Positions 7,830 to 15,990 are shown, counted from the first letter of the stretch. The stretch: DNA of 22,430 nucleotides from an uncultured Clostridia bacterium (GCA_947627815.1 CANQXN010000010.1:1-22430); one strand, 5' to 3'. Numbers and translations: made by a program. Notes: generated from the sequence alone by a model not told the origin.

Positions 7830-7916
7830 GATGTCGGGGCGCTTTTTCAGACAATTTTACCATTGCCAATTTTTATGCTCATGCTACCTTGGGCAAGTCC
7901 GTGGGCTACGCCCGCC

Positions 7917-8543
7917 TTAAAGCAGGGCGTCGATAAGGGGGCGGATTGCCTCGAGATACCATTGCCCCATCTTGCGGGCGCCGGCAGCGGTGGGGTGTAC
8001 GCCGTCCGCCGCCCAATGGGTCGGTTCTCTTTCTACCGAGGCTTGGGCAAACAGGCCGTCTGTGGGGATATAGGCGTCGGCAAATTCGCGCGCCAATTTT
8101 CTTGTAATTTCGATTTTGGGCGCCATATCTTCCCGGAAAAAGGCCTTGTCGGGGGTGTAGAGCAAAAATTGCTCCATCATGAGGATTTTGGCGTTGGTTT
8201 TTTCTTTGATTTCGCGCAGGATACCGCGATAGCAGGATTCAAAATAGGCGTTTTTCTCCCAATTGTCGCCCTCGCCGCTGTGATGCCAGGTGTCGTTGAC
8301 GCCGATGAGGATCGAAATGATATCGGGCTGTAAGGCGATCGCGTCTTCCTGCCAACGCGCCAGCAGCGATTCCGCACGGTCGCCGGAAATGCCGGTGTTC
8401 AGAAATTCAAACGCCGTGTCGGGATAGGCGGCGCGGATTTCTTCTGCCGCGTAATAGGGATAGCCGCCTCCTAACTGATGAATGTCGGACCGGTCGCGGC
8501 CCGCGTCGGTAATGCTGTCCCCTTGAAAAAGAATACGGATCAT
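7917..8543 (-). CDS. SGNH/GDSL-type esterase or lipase
   Basis: The product is 208 residues and has all SGNH-hydrolase blocks: block I LFQGDSITDAG with nucleophile Ser10, block II Gly within NTGISGDR (49-56), block III GVND (81-84) with oxyanion-hole Asn83, and block V ADGVHPTAAG with Asp180 and His183. No signal peptide is visible, so it is probably cytoplasmic. Relatives include rhamnogalacturonan acetylesterase-like and other carbohydrate O-deacetylases, as well as lipases, so the substrate cannot be assigned. The start is the ATG at 8543: AAGGAG lies 7 nt upstream, whereas another ATG at 8549 would be almost touching it. It has its own promoter, and I see no clear terminator between it and the lipoprotein promoter downstream. 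Confidence 0.9.
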   Translation of the reverse strand: MIRILFQGDSITDAGRDRSDIHQLGGGYPYYAAEEIRAAYPDTAFEFLNTGISGDRAESLLARWQEDAIALQPDIISILIGVNDTWHHSGEGDNWEKNAYFESCYRGILREIKEKTNAKILMMEQFLLYTPDKAFFREDMAPKIEITRKLAREFADAYIPTDGLFAQASVEREPTHWAADGVHPTAAGARKMGQWYLEAIRPLIDALL

Positions 8544-8630
8544 AGGCATTCTCCTTGTCGTTTTTCTTGCTTTTTTTCCCTCGCACGGCGCGCGGCTCGG
8601 CCGTTTGGATGCCGGCGGGGTCTTTTTGTC

Positions 8631-8659
8631 ATTATAGCATAAAACCGGCGGGGAATCAA
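8631..8659 (-). promoter_or_regulatory. Extended -10 promoter of the SGNH hydrolase gene
   Basis: On the minus strand TTGATT (8659-8654), 17-nt spacer, TATAAT (8636-8631) preceded by TGC, forming a TGn extended -10. Predicted leader is about 80 nt. Confidence 0.75.
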
Positions 8660-8807
8660 TCGTTATTTCTGAAAAAGAGGCGTCTTTTCCTTTTTTGGCG
8701 GAAAAACTTGGCAAGATAGCAAGAGACGGCTCATACAATCATAGCGGAACCCGAGGGCGTTATCCCGTCATTTTTGTTGAAATCGGCAACAAAGGAGACT
8801 TTTTTTC

Positions 8808-8864
8808 ATGACTTTTCACCAATTTCACGGTGGTTTCGGCGCTTTTCCCGAAAAGTGCTATTGA
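8808..8864 (+). CDS. Possible small ORF upstream of the acyl ligase
   Basis: An ATG at 8808 follows AAAGGAG (8791-8797) at a 10-nt gap and opens an 18-codon frame (MTFHQFHGGFGAFPEKCY) ending TGA at 8862-8864. The stop overlaps the -35 of the ligase promoter. I recognise no family. It could be a small peptide or a chance frame; the ribosome binding site is its only support, and no promoter was found for it. Confidence 0.22.
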   Translation: MTFHQFHGGFGAFPEKCY

Positions 8865-8889
8865 CAAACCAAGGAAAAGCGGGTATAAT
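8861..8889 (+). promoter_or_regulatory. Sigma-A promoter of the acyl ligase-ACP operon
   Basis: TTGACA (8861-8866), 17-nt spacer, TATAAT (8884-8889). The predicted start near 8896 lies well downstream of the most distal in-frame start (8774), so the real protein must begin after about 8900. Confidence 0.87.
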
Positions 8890-8995
8890 AGTTCTATCTT
8901 TTTTCTCCCGGCGCGCGGCGGTTTTCCCAATCGATCCGCCGGAACCCGAGAAACGAGAAAAAAGAAAACGATTTTTGGGTAAGGAGGGATCAGGT

Positions 8996-10693
8996 ATCGG
9001 CAAAACAGGATTTCAGGAAAAAACCGTTACCGATCTGCGGCAGCTGATTGCCACCTCGGCCTCGCTTTACGGCGAAAGGGTTCGCTATCAGTACAAGGAT
9101 GCGGCCGGCGCTATTGTCAACTACACCTACAATGAATTTTACCGCGATATGAACGCCTTCGGCACGGCGCTTTCGCTGCTCGGTCTAATGGGGAAAACCG
9201 TGGCCGTGATCGGCGATACCCATCCGGCGTATGTCGTGACCTACTTTGCCGTGGTCAACGGCAACGGCGTCATCGTGCCGTTGGACAAAGAAATCAACGA
9301 TGATGAAGTCGTGAATTTCGTCAAGCGCAGTCATGCCGAGGCAATTGTATACACCGCTTCCTTCCATGAGCGGATGGCGGGGATTGCCGCCCGCCTGGAA
9401 ACGGTTTCCCACTTGATTGCCATCGATCCGCAAGCACCGCTTCCGGCGGACGCCCGTTTCGTTTTGTGGCGGGAGCTGGTCAAACAGGGGCTTGCGGCTA
9501 TGCTGGCCGGCAATCACAGCTATCTCGATGTGACCATCGACCTTGACAAAACCTGCGCGCTTCTTTTCACCTCGGGGACGACCGGCACCAGCAAGGGCGT
9601 GATGCTTTCGCAGCGCAATCTCGCGGCGGCGACCAACGCCAGCTGTCTGACCATGTCGCACATGACATGCGATTCGGTTCTCGTCTCGGTTCTGCCCATC
9701 AATCACACCTATGAGATGACCTGCGGCCATCTTGCGGCGGCCAACAAAGGCGCCACCACCTTCATCAACGACAGCATCCGCTATGTGGTGAGGAATATGC
9801 AGGAGGTCAAGCCGACCGCCATGCTTTTTGTACCCTTATTTGTGGAGACGATCCATAAACGGATCTGGGATTCCATTGAGAAAAAGGGCATGAAAAAGAA
9901 GGTGCGCGCCGCCATGAAACTCTCCCATGCCCTGCGGCGTGTCGGGGTGGATCTTCGCAAAAAGCTGTTTGACGAAGTGCTGTCGGTGTTCGGCGGGCGG
10001 CTGGGCAGCGTGGTCTGCGGCGGCGCGCCGGTCAATCAGGCGCTTCTCGACGACTTCGAGGCGTTCGGGATCCCGATCCTCAACGGTTACGGCATTACCG
10101 AGTGCGCGCCCCTGGTGGCGGTGAACCTTTTAGGCAAGGCGCGCAAAAATTCGGTGGGGCGGCCGGTGCCGGGCTGTCGGGTCAGAATCGCCTATGAGGA
10201 AAACAGCACCACCGGCGAGATCTTGGTCAAGGGCGACAATGTGATGAAGGGCTATTTTGAGGATCCCGAAGCCACGGCGGCCGCGTTTACCGAGGACGGC
10301 TGGTTCCGCACCGGCGATGTCGGTTATATCGACAAAGACGGCTATATTTACATCACCGGGCGCAAGAAAAATGTCATCATTCTGAGCAACGGCAAAAACA
10401 TCTATCCCGAGGAGATCGAGCAATATCTTTCTTCCATCGATCTCATTGCCGAGTGCGTGGTGGTGGGGCGGAAGAACGATCTCGGCGAGACGGTCCTCAC
10501 CGCGCTCATCTATCCCGATGAGAAAAAGACAGAAGGGCTTTCCCGCGATGAAGTGATGACCCGTATGCGGGAAGCGGTCAATGAAGTGAACAAAAACCTG
10601 CCGGTCTTCAAGCAGGTACACGGATTGGAGATCCGGGACAGCGAGTTTGAAAAAACCACGACCAAAAAAATCAAGCGTTATAAGGTCCGCTGA
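8996..10693 (+). CDS. AMP-forming acyl ligase (long-chain fatty acyl-CoA/acyl-ACP synthetase family)
   Basis: The product is about 565 residues from the proposed start. ANL-superfamily core motifs appear in order: LLFTSGTTGTSKGVMLS (A3, about residues 189-205), NGYGITECAPL (A5, near 363), GWFRTGDVGYIDKDGY (A7, near 435), GRKKNVIILSNGKNIYPEE (A8 hinge region) and TTTKKIKR near the C-terminus with the adenylation lysine. It activates a carboxylic acid as acyl-AMP and passes it to CoA or to a carrier protein. The ACP gene 75 bp downstream suggests the carrier may be that ACP. The start is unusual: AAGGAGG (8981-8987) is followed after 8 nt by ATC, with no ATG, GTG or TTG nearby. The frame stays open upstream to 8774, but that part is before the promoter start and shows no family similarity. 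A TTG at 8975 precedes the ribosome binding site and is less likely. Function is sure at family level; the acyl chain is unknown. Confidence 0.88.
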   Translation: MGKTGFQEKTVTDLRQLIATSASLYGERVRYQYKDAAGAIVNYTYNEFYRDMNAFGTALSLLGLMGKTVAVIGDTHPAYVVTYFAVVNGNGVIVPLDKEINDDEVVNFVKRSHAEAIVYTASFHERMAGIAARLETVSHLIAIDPQAPLPADARFVLWRELVKQGLAAMLAGNHSYLDVTIDLDKTCALLFTSGTTGTSKGVMLSQRNLAAATNASCLTMSHMTCDSVLVSVLPINHTYEMTCGHLAAANKGATTFINDSIRYVVRNMQEVKPTAMLFVPLFVETIHKRIWDSIEKKGMKKKVRAAMKLSHALRRVGVDLRKKLFDEVLSVFGGRLGSVVCGGAPVNQALLDDFEAFGIPILNGYGITECAPLVAVNLLGKARKNSVGRPVPGCRVRIAYEENSTTGEILVKGDNVMKGYFEDPEATAAAFTEDGWFRTGDVGYIDKDGYIYITGRKKNVIILSNGKNIYPEEIEQYLSSIDLIAECVVVGRKNDLGETVLTALIYPDEKKTEGLSRDEVMTRMREAVNEVNKNLPVFKQVHGLEIRDSEFEKTTTKKIKRYKVR

Positions 10694-10768
10694 CCCCGGC
10701 GGTTTCGGACAACAGTAGTTGCTTGTTTTAAAAATTCATAATTATTTTCGAGTAGGAGAGAACCTGAA

Positions 10769-10996
10769 ATGTTTGAACGCGTCAAAGAGATTCTTGTCAA
10801 CGAACTCCATGTGGAGACCGAAATCACCCCCGAGTCCGAACTGACCAACGATCTCGGCATCAATTCTTTAGAGCTTGCCGACCTTGTCTGCATCTGTGAA
10901 GAGACTTTCCACATCGAGGTGGAGGACGACGATCTGCGGGGCTTTATCACCGTAGGCGATGTGGTCGCTTATCTGGAAGAAAAAGCCAAAAACTGA
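10769..10996 (+). CDS. Acyl carrier protein
   Basis: The product is 75 residues, acidic and helical, with the phosphopantetheine site DLGINSLEL (Ser33) followed by a second acidic helix (EETFHIEVEDDD) as in all ACPs. It carries an acyl group on a 4'-phosphopantetheine arm. AGGAGAG lies 8 nt before the ATG. It is the second gene after the acyl ligase and ends directly in a terminator, so the two probably form a dedicated acyl-loading pair separate from bulk fatty acid synthesis. No ketosynthase, acyltransferase or transferase gene is adjacent, so the end product is open. Confidence 0.93.
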   Translation: MFERVKEILVNELHVETEITPESELTNDLGINSLELADLVCICEETFHIEVEDDDLRGFITVGDVVAYLEEKAKN

Positions 10997-11012
10997 TGAC
11001 AACGACACAGAT

Positions 11013-11056
11013 AAAAAACACCCCGCCGCGCTTAAAAACGCGGCGGGGTGTTTTTT
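11013..11056. terminator. Bidirectional terminator between the ACP and TldE genes
   Basis: AAAAAACACCCCGCCGCG (11013-11030) pairs perfectly over 18 bp with CGCGGCGGGGTGTTTTTT (11039-11056) around an 8-nt loop. Six A on one side and six T on the other make it symmetrical, ending both convergent operons. Confidence 0.95.
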
Positions 11057-11097
11057 ATTGATTGGTAAAAGGCCTTTGCCGAGCCTTTCGCCGGTGC

Positions 11098-12393
11098 TTA
11101 TTGACCCGAGATGGTCACGCCGTTGAAAGCGATGGTGGGCAGCACATAGCCGCCGTTTTCCACCGTCTCTTTGGAAATGGCCTTGATGTTTTTAAACAGC
11201 TCGGCGAGATTGCCGTTGACCATGGTTTCGCGCAAGGCGCCGGCGATTTTTCCGTTTTCAATGAGAAAACTGTTTTTGGCTACGCCGGAAAAGTCGCCGT
11301 TGCTGTTCGGCTCGCCGCCCGAGAAACGCCCGACCAGAATACCACGGTCGATGCCGGCGATAAGATCGGCATAGGGGGTGTCGCCGCCCTCGATCACAAG
11401 GTCCATCGCGTCGTTCGGGGCGCGCTTGCCGCCGGTCTTGTTGGCGGCATAGAGGGAGAGCATAAACTGCTCCAGCACGCCGTTTTTGATGATGTCATAG
11501 TCCTCGGCGAGAAAGCCCTCGGAGGTGCAGAAGGAAGTGCCGACCAGGCGGGGATCGTGGGGCTTCGAGGAAACGGTCAGGCGGGGATCGGCCACCAAGG
11601 TGCCGAGCGCGTCTTTCCAGAGCGAGGTGCCGTCGATCAGAGAGGAATCGGAGGCAAAGGAGGAGAGCGCCGAGGCGATAAACTCCACAAGAGCGTCGGG
11701 GACAAGCACCATCACGCCTTTGAATTTGCCTTCCAGCGCTGTCGTGACAAGCTGCTGTTCGGTGGAGGCAAGCACCTCTTTGATGTTGCCAAGCTCCAAG
11801 AAGGGGCGGTCGAGCGAGACGGTCGCCACATCAGCGCCGGCAAAGGAAGAGGCGGTTTCGCCTTCATGGGCGGAGAACATCAAAGAGACATGATAGTCGC
11901 CGCTGACTCTGTGAAAGCGGCCGCCGAAGGAGGTGCGCATCATCGATTCCGTGCGGTCGTGGCTGACGATCATCTGTTCCATAATGAGTTTGGGATAGAG
12001 CCGCTCGATGTCGGTTTTCAGCTCGTTTGTGCGTTCAAAGAGCCGCTCGACATCGGGTTCGGGAGCGCCGTCGGTGATATCGTAGCCGAGCGGCTCTTCG
12101 CAGAGCGCCCAAGCGGGGTCGGGCATGGCCACCTCGGCGGCCGCCAGCGCGTCGTCGATGGCCTCGGCAATATCATCTTCCTCGATGCCGAGCGAGATGC
12201 TCCCGCGCCGGCCGTTTTTGAAAACGGTCAGGGAGAGGGAGTGCTCAAACACTGTGCGGAAGAGGGAAAAGCGCCCGCCGTCCACATTGAATTCACGCTT
12301 TTCGTCGAGAGAAACGGAGCATTTCACCGCGTCGGCGCCGCGCGCCAGGCAGCGGTCGATGACCGATTGTGTGAGAAGATCGAGATTTATCAT
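11098..12393 (-). CDS. tldE: TldE/PmbA-family metalloprotease subunit
   Basis: The product is 431 residues. The C-terminal part with GRFSGGEPNSNGDFSGVAKN followed by SFLIENGKIAGAL is the hallmark of the PmbA/TldE branch of the modulator-of-DNA-gyrase family. TldE lacks a metal site and pairs with TldD to make a heterodimeric zinc protease that degrades unfolded peptides and, in some bacteria, trims the leader of modified peptides such as microcin B17. I place the start at the ATG at 12393 because AAAGGAG lies 8 nt upstream. An in-frame ATG at 12411 overlaps the tldD stop but has no ribosome binding site in reach. It directly follows tldD and is surely co-transcribed. No peptide precursor is visible nearby. 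Confidence 0.9.
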   Translation of the reverse strand: MINLDLLTQSVIDRCLARGADAVKCSVSLDEKREFNVDGGRFSLFRTVFEHSLSLTVFKNGRRGSISLGIEEDDIAEAIDDALAAAEVAMPDPAWALCEEPLGYDITDGAPEPDVERLFERTNELKTDIERLYPKLIMEQMIVSHDRTESMMRTSFGGRFHRVSGDYHVSLMFSAHEGETASSFAGADVATVSLDRPFLELGNIKEVLASTEQQLVTTALEGKFKGVMVLVPDALVEFIASALSSFASDSSLIDGTSLWKDALGTLVADPRLTVSSKPHDPRLVGTSFCTSEGFLAEDYDIIKNGVLEQFMLSLYAANKTGGKRAPNDAMDLVIEGGDTPYADLIAGIDRGILVGRFSGGEPNSNGDFSGVAKNSFLIENGKIAGALRETMVNGNLAELFKNIKAISKETVENGGYVLPTIAFNGVTISGQ

Positions 12394-12407
12394 GATACCG
12401 TCTCCTT

Positions 12408-13811
12408 TCATTGACCGCCTATTGTGACACGGCAGCGGAGCGCGGGACCGCCGAGGCCGACGGGCATCGGCTGTTTTTTACCGCAGAAGCCCGAGCTTTC
12501 CCAGACGATCGTGTCGCCCACCATGTCGACGGTTTTCAGCATTTCAAAGGCTACGCCCGAAATGGTGGTGTCGAGAATGGCGCGGCCGAGTTTGCCGTGT
12601 TTGATTTCATACCCCATGGTCACGCCGAACATGAATTCGCCGGTGGTGTCGGCCTGTCCGTTGTTGGTGTCGATGAGATAATAGCCGTCCTCCACCGAGG
12701 CGATCATGTCCTCGAGGCGGCTTGTGCCGGGCAGAATGGCGGTGTTGCGCATCCTTATGAGCGGCTCATCCGAGAAGAGGAAGGCGCGGGCGTTGCCGCA
12801 AGGCTCCATGCCGAAGTGCTGCGCGCTCTCGCGGGAGTTCATGTAGCCGACAAGAATGCCCTTGTCGATGAGCAAAGCGTCCTTGGCGGCGACGCCTTCG
12901 TCGTCGAGATAGACAGGGAGGGGCGCGGGTTCGCCCAAAGCGGTGTGGGCAAAATCGACCAGCGTTACAAGATCGGAGGCCACGCGCTTGTTCAAAGCGT
13001 GCGCCGCGACCGAGCCTCCCAGCACAAGATCGGCTTCCACGGTATGGCCGACCGCCTCGTGCGCGAGCATACCGGCGAGCGTTCCCGACAAAATCACGGT
13101 TTTCAGCCCGGCTTCGGGATAGACACCCTCGCGTTTTTGCATGAGATTTTCATACATTTTGTCAATTTCCGGGTAGAGCAGGGCGGGATCGGTAAAGCGC
13201 TCGGAAAAGACACCGGCGCCGCCGAAGGGGGAAAAGAGTTCCACCGGCGTTCCATTTGCCGTTTCGGCCGTCATGCTGACATAGAGATAGGCGCGGGGCG
13301 CGCGGTTGCCCCCCGAGACGCCGTCCGAGGTCAGCAGATGTTTTTCCATGGCGTCATAGGCGACCTGGAGATAGCGGCTGGTAAGGTTCGGATATTTTTG
13401 CGCGATGTAGCTGTCTATCGCGCGGCAGAAGTCGACATACACTTTCTGCGCGTCGGCGTCCTTGGCGGGCGGGCCGAAAACCTCGCCGGCGGCAAGCGCC
13501 GGGAAGGGAGAAGCGGTATGTTGTACCCGCCGGTCGAGAAAGGCGGCGTTATCCGCCGCGGCTTTCAGCGCGGAAGCGGCTGCTTCCTTCGAAAGCTCGG
13601 GTGTAGAGGAAAAGCCCCAGACGCCGTTTTTGTAGACCCTGGCCGAAAGCCCGCCGGTGCGGCGCTTGCTGTTGGCGATCTGATCGCCGTTTAAGAAGCC
13701 GACAGAGGCGCGCTCGTTTTCCTGCATCCGCAGTTCGGCGTGAGCGGCGGCGGGCAAGAGCGGGCGCAGGGCGAAAAAGTCGGTCGTGTTCATAGATGTG
13801 AGAGTTCCCAT
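12408..13811 (-). CDS. tldD: TldD-family metalloprotease, catalytic subunit
   Basis: The product is up to 467 residues. The metal-binding helix HEAVGHTVEAD (HExxxH, residues 251-256) is intact, as is the downstream Gly-Phe-Cys-Gly segment (SSGFCGKKQPMPVG) and the glycine-rich end with PALRCRVTIGG typical of TldD. This is the active-site half of the TldD/TldE protease. The start is not well fixed: the ATG at 13811 abuts a weak AAAGG, and an ATG at 13793 (MNTTDFF) also fits; neither has an ideal ribosome binding site. The stop is 14 nt before the tldE start and the TldE ribosome binding site lies between. It has its own promoter at 13866-13894. Confidence 0.92.
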   Translation of the reverse strand: MGTLTSMNTTDFFALRPLLPAAAHAELRMQENERASVGFLNGDQIANSKRRTGGLSARVYKNGVWGFSSTPELSKEAAASALKAAADNAAFLDRRVQHTASPFPALAAGEVFGPPAKDADAQKVYVDFCRAIDSYIAQKYPNLTSRYLQVAYDAMEKHLLTSDGVSGGNRAPRAYLYVSMTAETANGTPVELFSPFGGAGVFSERFTDPALLYPEIDKMYENLMQKREGVYPEAGLKTVILSGTLAGMLAHEAVGHTVEADLVLGGSVAAHALNKRVASDLVTLVDFAHTALGEPAPLPVYLDDEGVAAKDALLIDKGILVGYMNSRESAQHFGMEPCGNARAFLFSDEPLIRMRNTAILPGTSRLEDMIASVEDGYYLIDTNNGQADTTGEFMFGVTMGYEIKHGKLGRAILDTTISGVAFEMLKTVDMVGDTIVWESSGFCGKKQPMPVGLGGPALRCRVTIGGQ

Positions 13812-13838
13812 CCTTTCGTAAAAGTTGTAAAGCCTCGC

Positions 13839-13858
13839 GCCGAGGCAAGCGCCTCGGC
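13839..13858 (-). promoter_or_regulatory. Hairpin at the 5' end of the tldD-tldE mRNA
   Basis: GCCGAGGC (13839-13846) and GCCTCGGC (13851-13858) form a perfect 8-bp stem with a 4-nt loop. It begins within one or two bases of the predicted transcription start (near 13859). A stem at the very 5' end often slows mRNA decay; that role is inference. Confidence 0.5.
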
Positions 13859-13865
13859 AAATAAA

Positions 13866-13894
13866 AGCATATCACATTCGTTTGGCGCTGTCAA
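13866..13894 (-). promoter_or_regulatory. Promoter of the tldD-tldE operon
   Basis: On the minus strand TTGACA (13894-13889), 17-nt spacer, TATGCT (13871-13866), with TGA just before the -10 (extended -10). It lies between the end of the phosphoglucomutase gene and tldD, so tldDE can be expressed separately from the htpG operon. A short imperfect hairpin at 13916-13930 between the two genes lacks a good U tract, so read-through is possible. Confidence 0.75.
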
Positions 13895-13953
13895 TGCCAA
13901 AAACAATATCTTTATAGCGCTGACAGCGCTTTGCGCGGCAAAGGCGGAACGGG

Positions 13954-15675
13954 TCAGTCCGCCCAGCCCGCCACGGCGGCGGCAAAGGCGTCGAGCGTTC
14001 CCGCCGCCTCTTTTTCGCTTGTGCCGTTGACCAAGAGATAGAGTTTGACCTTCGGTTCGGTGCCGGAGGGGCGCACCACGACGACATTGCCGCCCTCGCA
14101 CTCAAAATAGAGGACATTGGAAACGGGCAGCCCGGTGGGCGACACCTTGCCGGTGGCAAGTTCTGTCACCGTTTCCTTCTGATAGTCGCGCAGGAAAAGA
14201 ACCTTTTTCCCGCCGATCACGGCGGGGGGATTGCCGCGCAGGCCGGCCATCAGCGCCGCCATGCGTGCCTGTCCGTCCAGCCCTTCCATATAGACATCGA
14301 CGGTTTTTTCCTTGTAGTAGCCGTATTTTTCAAACATGCCGTGCAAGGCGTCGTAGAGGGTCATGTTCTTTTTCTTGTAGTAAGCGGCCATTTCCACGAT
14401 CAGAAGAGACGCGACCACGCTGTCCTTGTCGCGGGCATAGGTGCCTTTCAGATAGCCGTAAGACTCCTCAAAGCCCAAGAGATAGTGGCCGGTGCCTTTG
14501 TCGTCGTGATTCTTGATCACCTCGCCGATGAATTTGAACCCGGTGAGAACATTGAATATCTTAACGCCGTGTTCTTTGCAGATCTTGGTGGCAAGTTCGG
14601 TGGAAACGATGGTCTTGACGGCATAGGGCGCCTCCGGCATCGTGCCGGTCTCTTCATAGGCGGTGAGAATGTAGTCGAGGAGTAGCGCGCCCATCTGGTT
14701 GCCGGTGATGGTGACAAAGCCGCCGTCATGACTGCGCACCATCACGCCGACGCGGTCGGCGTCGGGGTCGGTCGCCATGACGAGATCGGAACCGACTTTT
14801 TCGGCGAGCTTCACGCCGAGAGAGAGCGTCTCGGGATACTCGGGATTGGGCTTTGCCACGGTGGGAAAGTTGCCGTCGATCACCATCTGTTCGCCCACGG
14901 TGTAGAGATGTTTCAGACCGCAAAGGCGCAGTGCCTCCGGCACAAGCCTGTGGCCGCAGCCGTGCAGGGGGGTATAGACGACCTTCAGATCGTCGGCCAT
15001 GGCGGGGATCACGGTAGTATCGACCCGCTGGGCGATGACATTCTGCAAATAGGCGTCGTCGAGAATTGTCCCGATGACTTCAATTCTGCCCTCGGCCAGC
15101 GCCTTGTCGAAATCGATCCGCTTGACGCCTGAGAAAATGTCGGTGGCGGCGATGTAAGAAGAGACGAGATCGGCCTGTTCGAGCGAAAGCTGAGCGCCGT
15201 CCTCCCAATAGGCCTTGTAGCCGTTGTACTCCTTCGGGTTGTGGGAGGCGGTGATGTTGACGCCGGCGATACAGCCGAGTTTGCGGATGGCAAAAGAGAG
15301 AACCGGCGTGGGGCGCAGGGCGTCAAAGAAATAGACCTTGATGCCGCAGGCGGCAAAGACCTCGGCCGTCACTTTAGCGAAAAGTTCCGAGTTGTTGCGG
15401 CAGTCGTGGGCGATGACGACGCCCTTCTTTTCCGCGTGTTCGTTTAAGATCAGATTGGCAAACCCTTGCGTCGCGTGCGCCACCGTGTAGACATTCATGG
15501 CGTTGGTGCCGGCGTTCATCGTGCCGCGCAGCCCGCCGGTGCCAAAGGCGAGATAGGACTGAAAACGGTAGTGAATGGTTTCTTCATCAGAAGCGAGGGC
15601 GCGAAGCTCTTCTTTGGTGGCTTCATCGACCACGGGGGAGGCAAGCCATTTTTCATATTCCTTGCGGTAATCCAT
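13954..15675 (-). CDS. pgcA: Phosphoglucomutase/phosphomannomutase
   Basis: The product is 573 residues, the normal length for the Firmicute PgcA-type enzyme. All four functional loops are present: the phosphoserine loop GVNITASHNPKEYNGYK (Ser144), the Mg2+ loop DPDADR (303-308), the sugar-binding loop GFEESYG (401-407) and the phosphate-binding loop RPSGTEPK (535-542). It interconverts glucose-1-P and glucose-6-P (possibly also mannose phosphates), feeding cell-wall and glycolipid precursors. The ATG at 15675 has AAGGAG 6 nt upstream. It is the last gene of the htpG operon, 48 nt after the TSCPD gene with no terminator between. The symbol is by resemblance to Bacillus PgcA. Confidence 0.93.
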   Translation of the reverse strand: MDYRKEYEKWLASPVVDEATKEELRALASDEETIHYRFQSYLAFGTGGLRGTMNAGTNAMNVYTVAHATQGFANLILNEHAEKKGVVIAHDCRNNSELFAKVTAEVFAACGIKVYFFDALRPTPVLSFAIRKLGCIAGVNITASHNPKEYNGYKAYWEDGAQLSLEQADLVSSYIAATDIFSGVKRIDFDKALAEGRIEVIGTILDDAYLQNVIAQRVDTTVIPAMADDLKVVYTPLHGCGHRLVPEALRLCGLKHLYTVGEQMVIDGNFPTVAKPNPEYPETLSLGVKLAEKVGSDLVMATDPDADRVGVMVRSHDGGFVTITGNQMGALLLDYILTAYEETGTMPEAPYAVKTIVSTELATKICKEHGVKIFNVLTGFKFIGEVIKNHDDKGTGHYLLGFEESYGYLKGTYARDKDSVVASLLIVEMAAYYKKKNMTLYDALHGMFEKYGYYKEKTVDVYMEGLDGQARMAALMAGLRGNPPAVIGGKKVLFLRDYQKETVTELATGKVSPTGLPVSNVLYFECEGGNVVVVRPSGTEPKVKLYLLVNGTSEKEAAGTLDAFAAAVAGWAD

Positions 15676-15723
15676 AGCATACTCCTTCTGTCTTTACTGT
15701 TTTTCTCTTGTAAAAGCGATTTT

Positions 15724-15978
15724 TTACTCTGCCAGCGCCTCTTTCAGGGCTTTGGCAAGCTGATCGGGGCAGGAAGTTCCTTTGCCGCCGCAGTTGATGC
15801 CGTCCAAAAGGGGAATCAGTTCTTCGACCTTGCGCCCAGCGGCGAGCGCGGCCACGCCTTGCGTGTTGCCGTTGCAGCCGCCCACAAAATGCACCGATTT
15901 GACAATGCCGTCCTCAATGACGATATCGATCTGGCGGGAGCAGACGCCGTGGGTTTTGTAAGTAATTGTCTTTTCCAT
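15724..15978 (-). CDS. TSCPD-domain protein (TIGR03905-type)
   Basis: The product is 84 residues and carries the signature GTSCPDQLAKAL near the C-terminus and HFVGGCNGNTQGVAAL in the middle. The domain resembles the C-terminal, metal-associated tail of class II ribonucleotide reductases but here stands alone, as it commonly does in Clostridia. Four cysteines (13, 35, 63 and 70) could bind a metal or act in redox chemistry; that is inference. The function of the stand-alone family is unknown. The ATG at 15978 has AAAGGAA about 7 nt upstream. It lies 12 nt after the preceding gene and before pgcA, so it is part of the htpG operon. Confidence 0.88.
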   Translation of the reverse strand: MEKTITYKTHGVCSRQIDIVIEDGIVKSVHFVGGCNGNTQGVAALAAGRKVEELIPLLDGINCGGKGTSCPDQLAKALKEALAE

Positions 15979-15990
15979 GGGAAGTTCCTT

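Noticed and set aside
7870..7916. GC-rich stretch after the SGNH gene as a terminator
   Set aside because: Only a 4-bp GGGC/GCCC stem could be found with no U tract directly after it, so a terminator cannot be supported.
8774..8995. N-terminal extension of the acyl ligase frame up to the TTG at 8774
   Set aside because: It would include sequence upstream of the TTGACA/TATAAT promoter at 8861-8889 and has no similarity to the family; the ribosome binding site is at 8981.
11062..13694. Long plus-strand frames opposite tldE and tldD (about 450 and 427 codons)
   Set aside because: Shadows of two well-recognised genes; products are low-complexity and without motifs.
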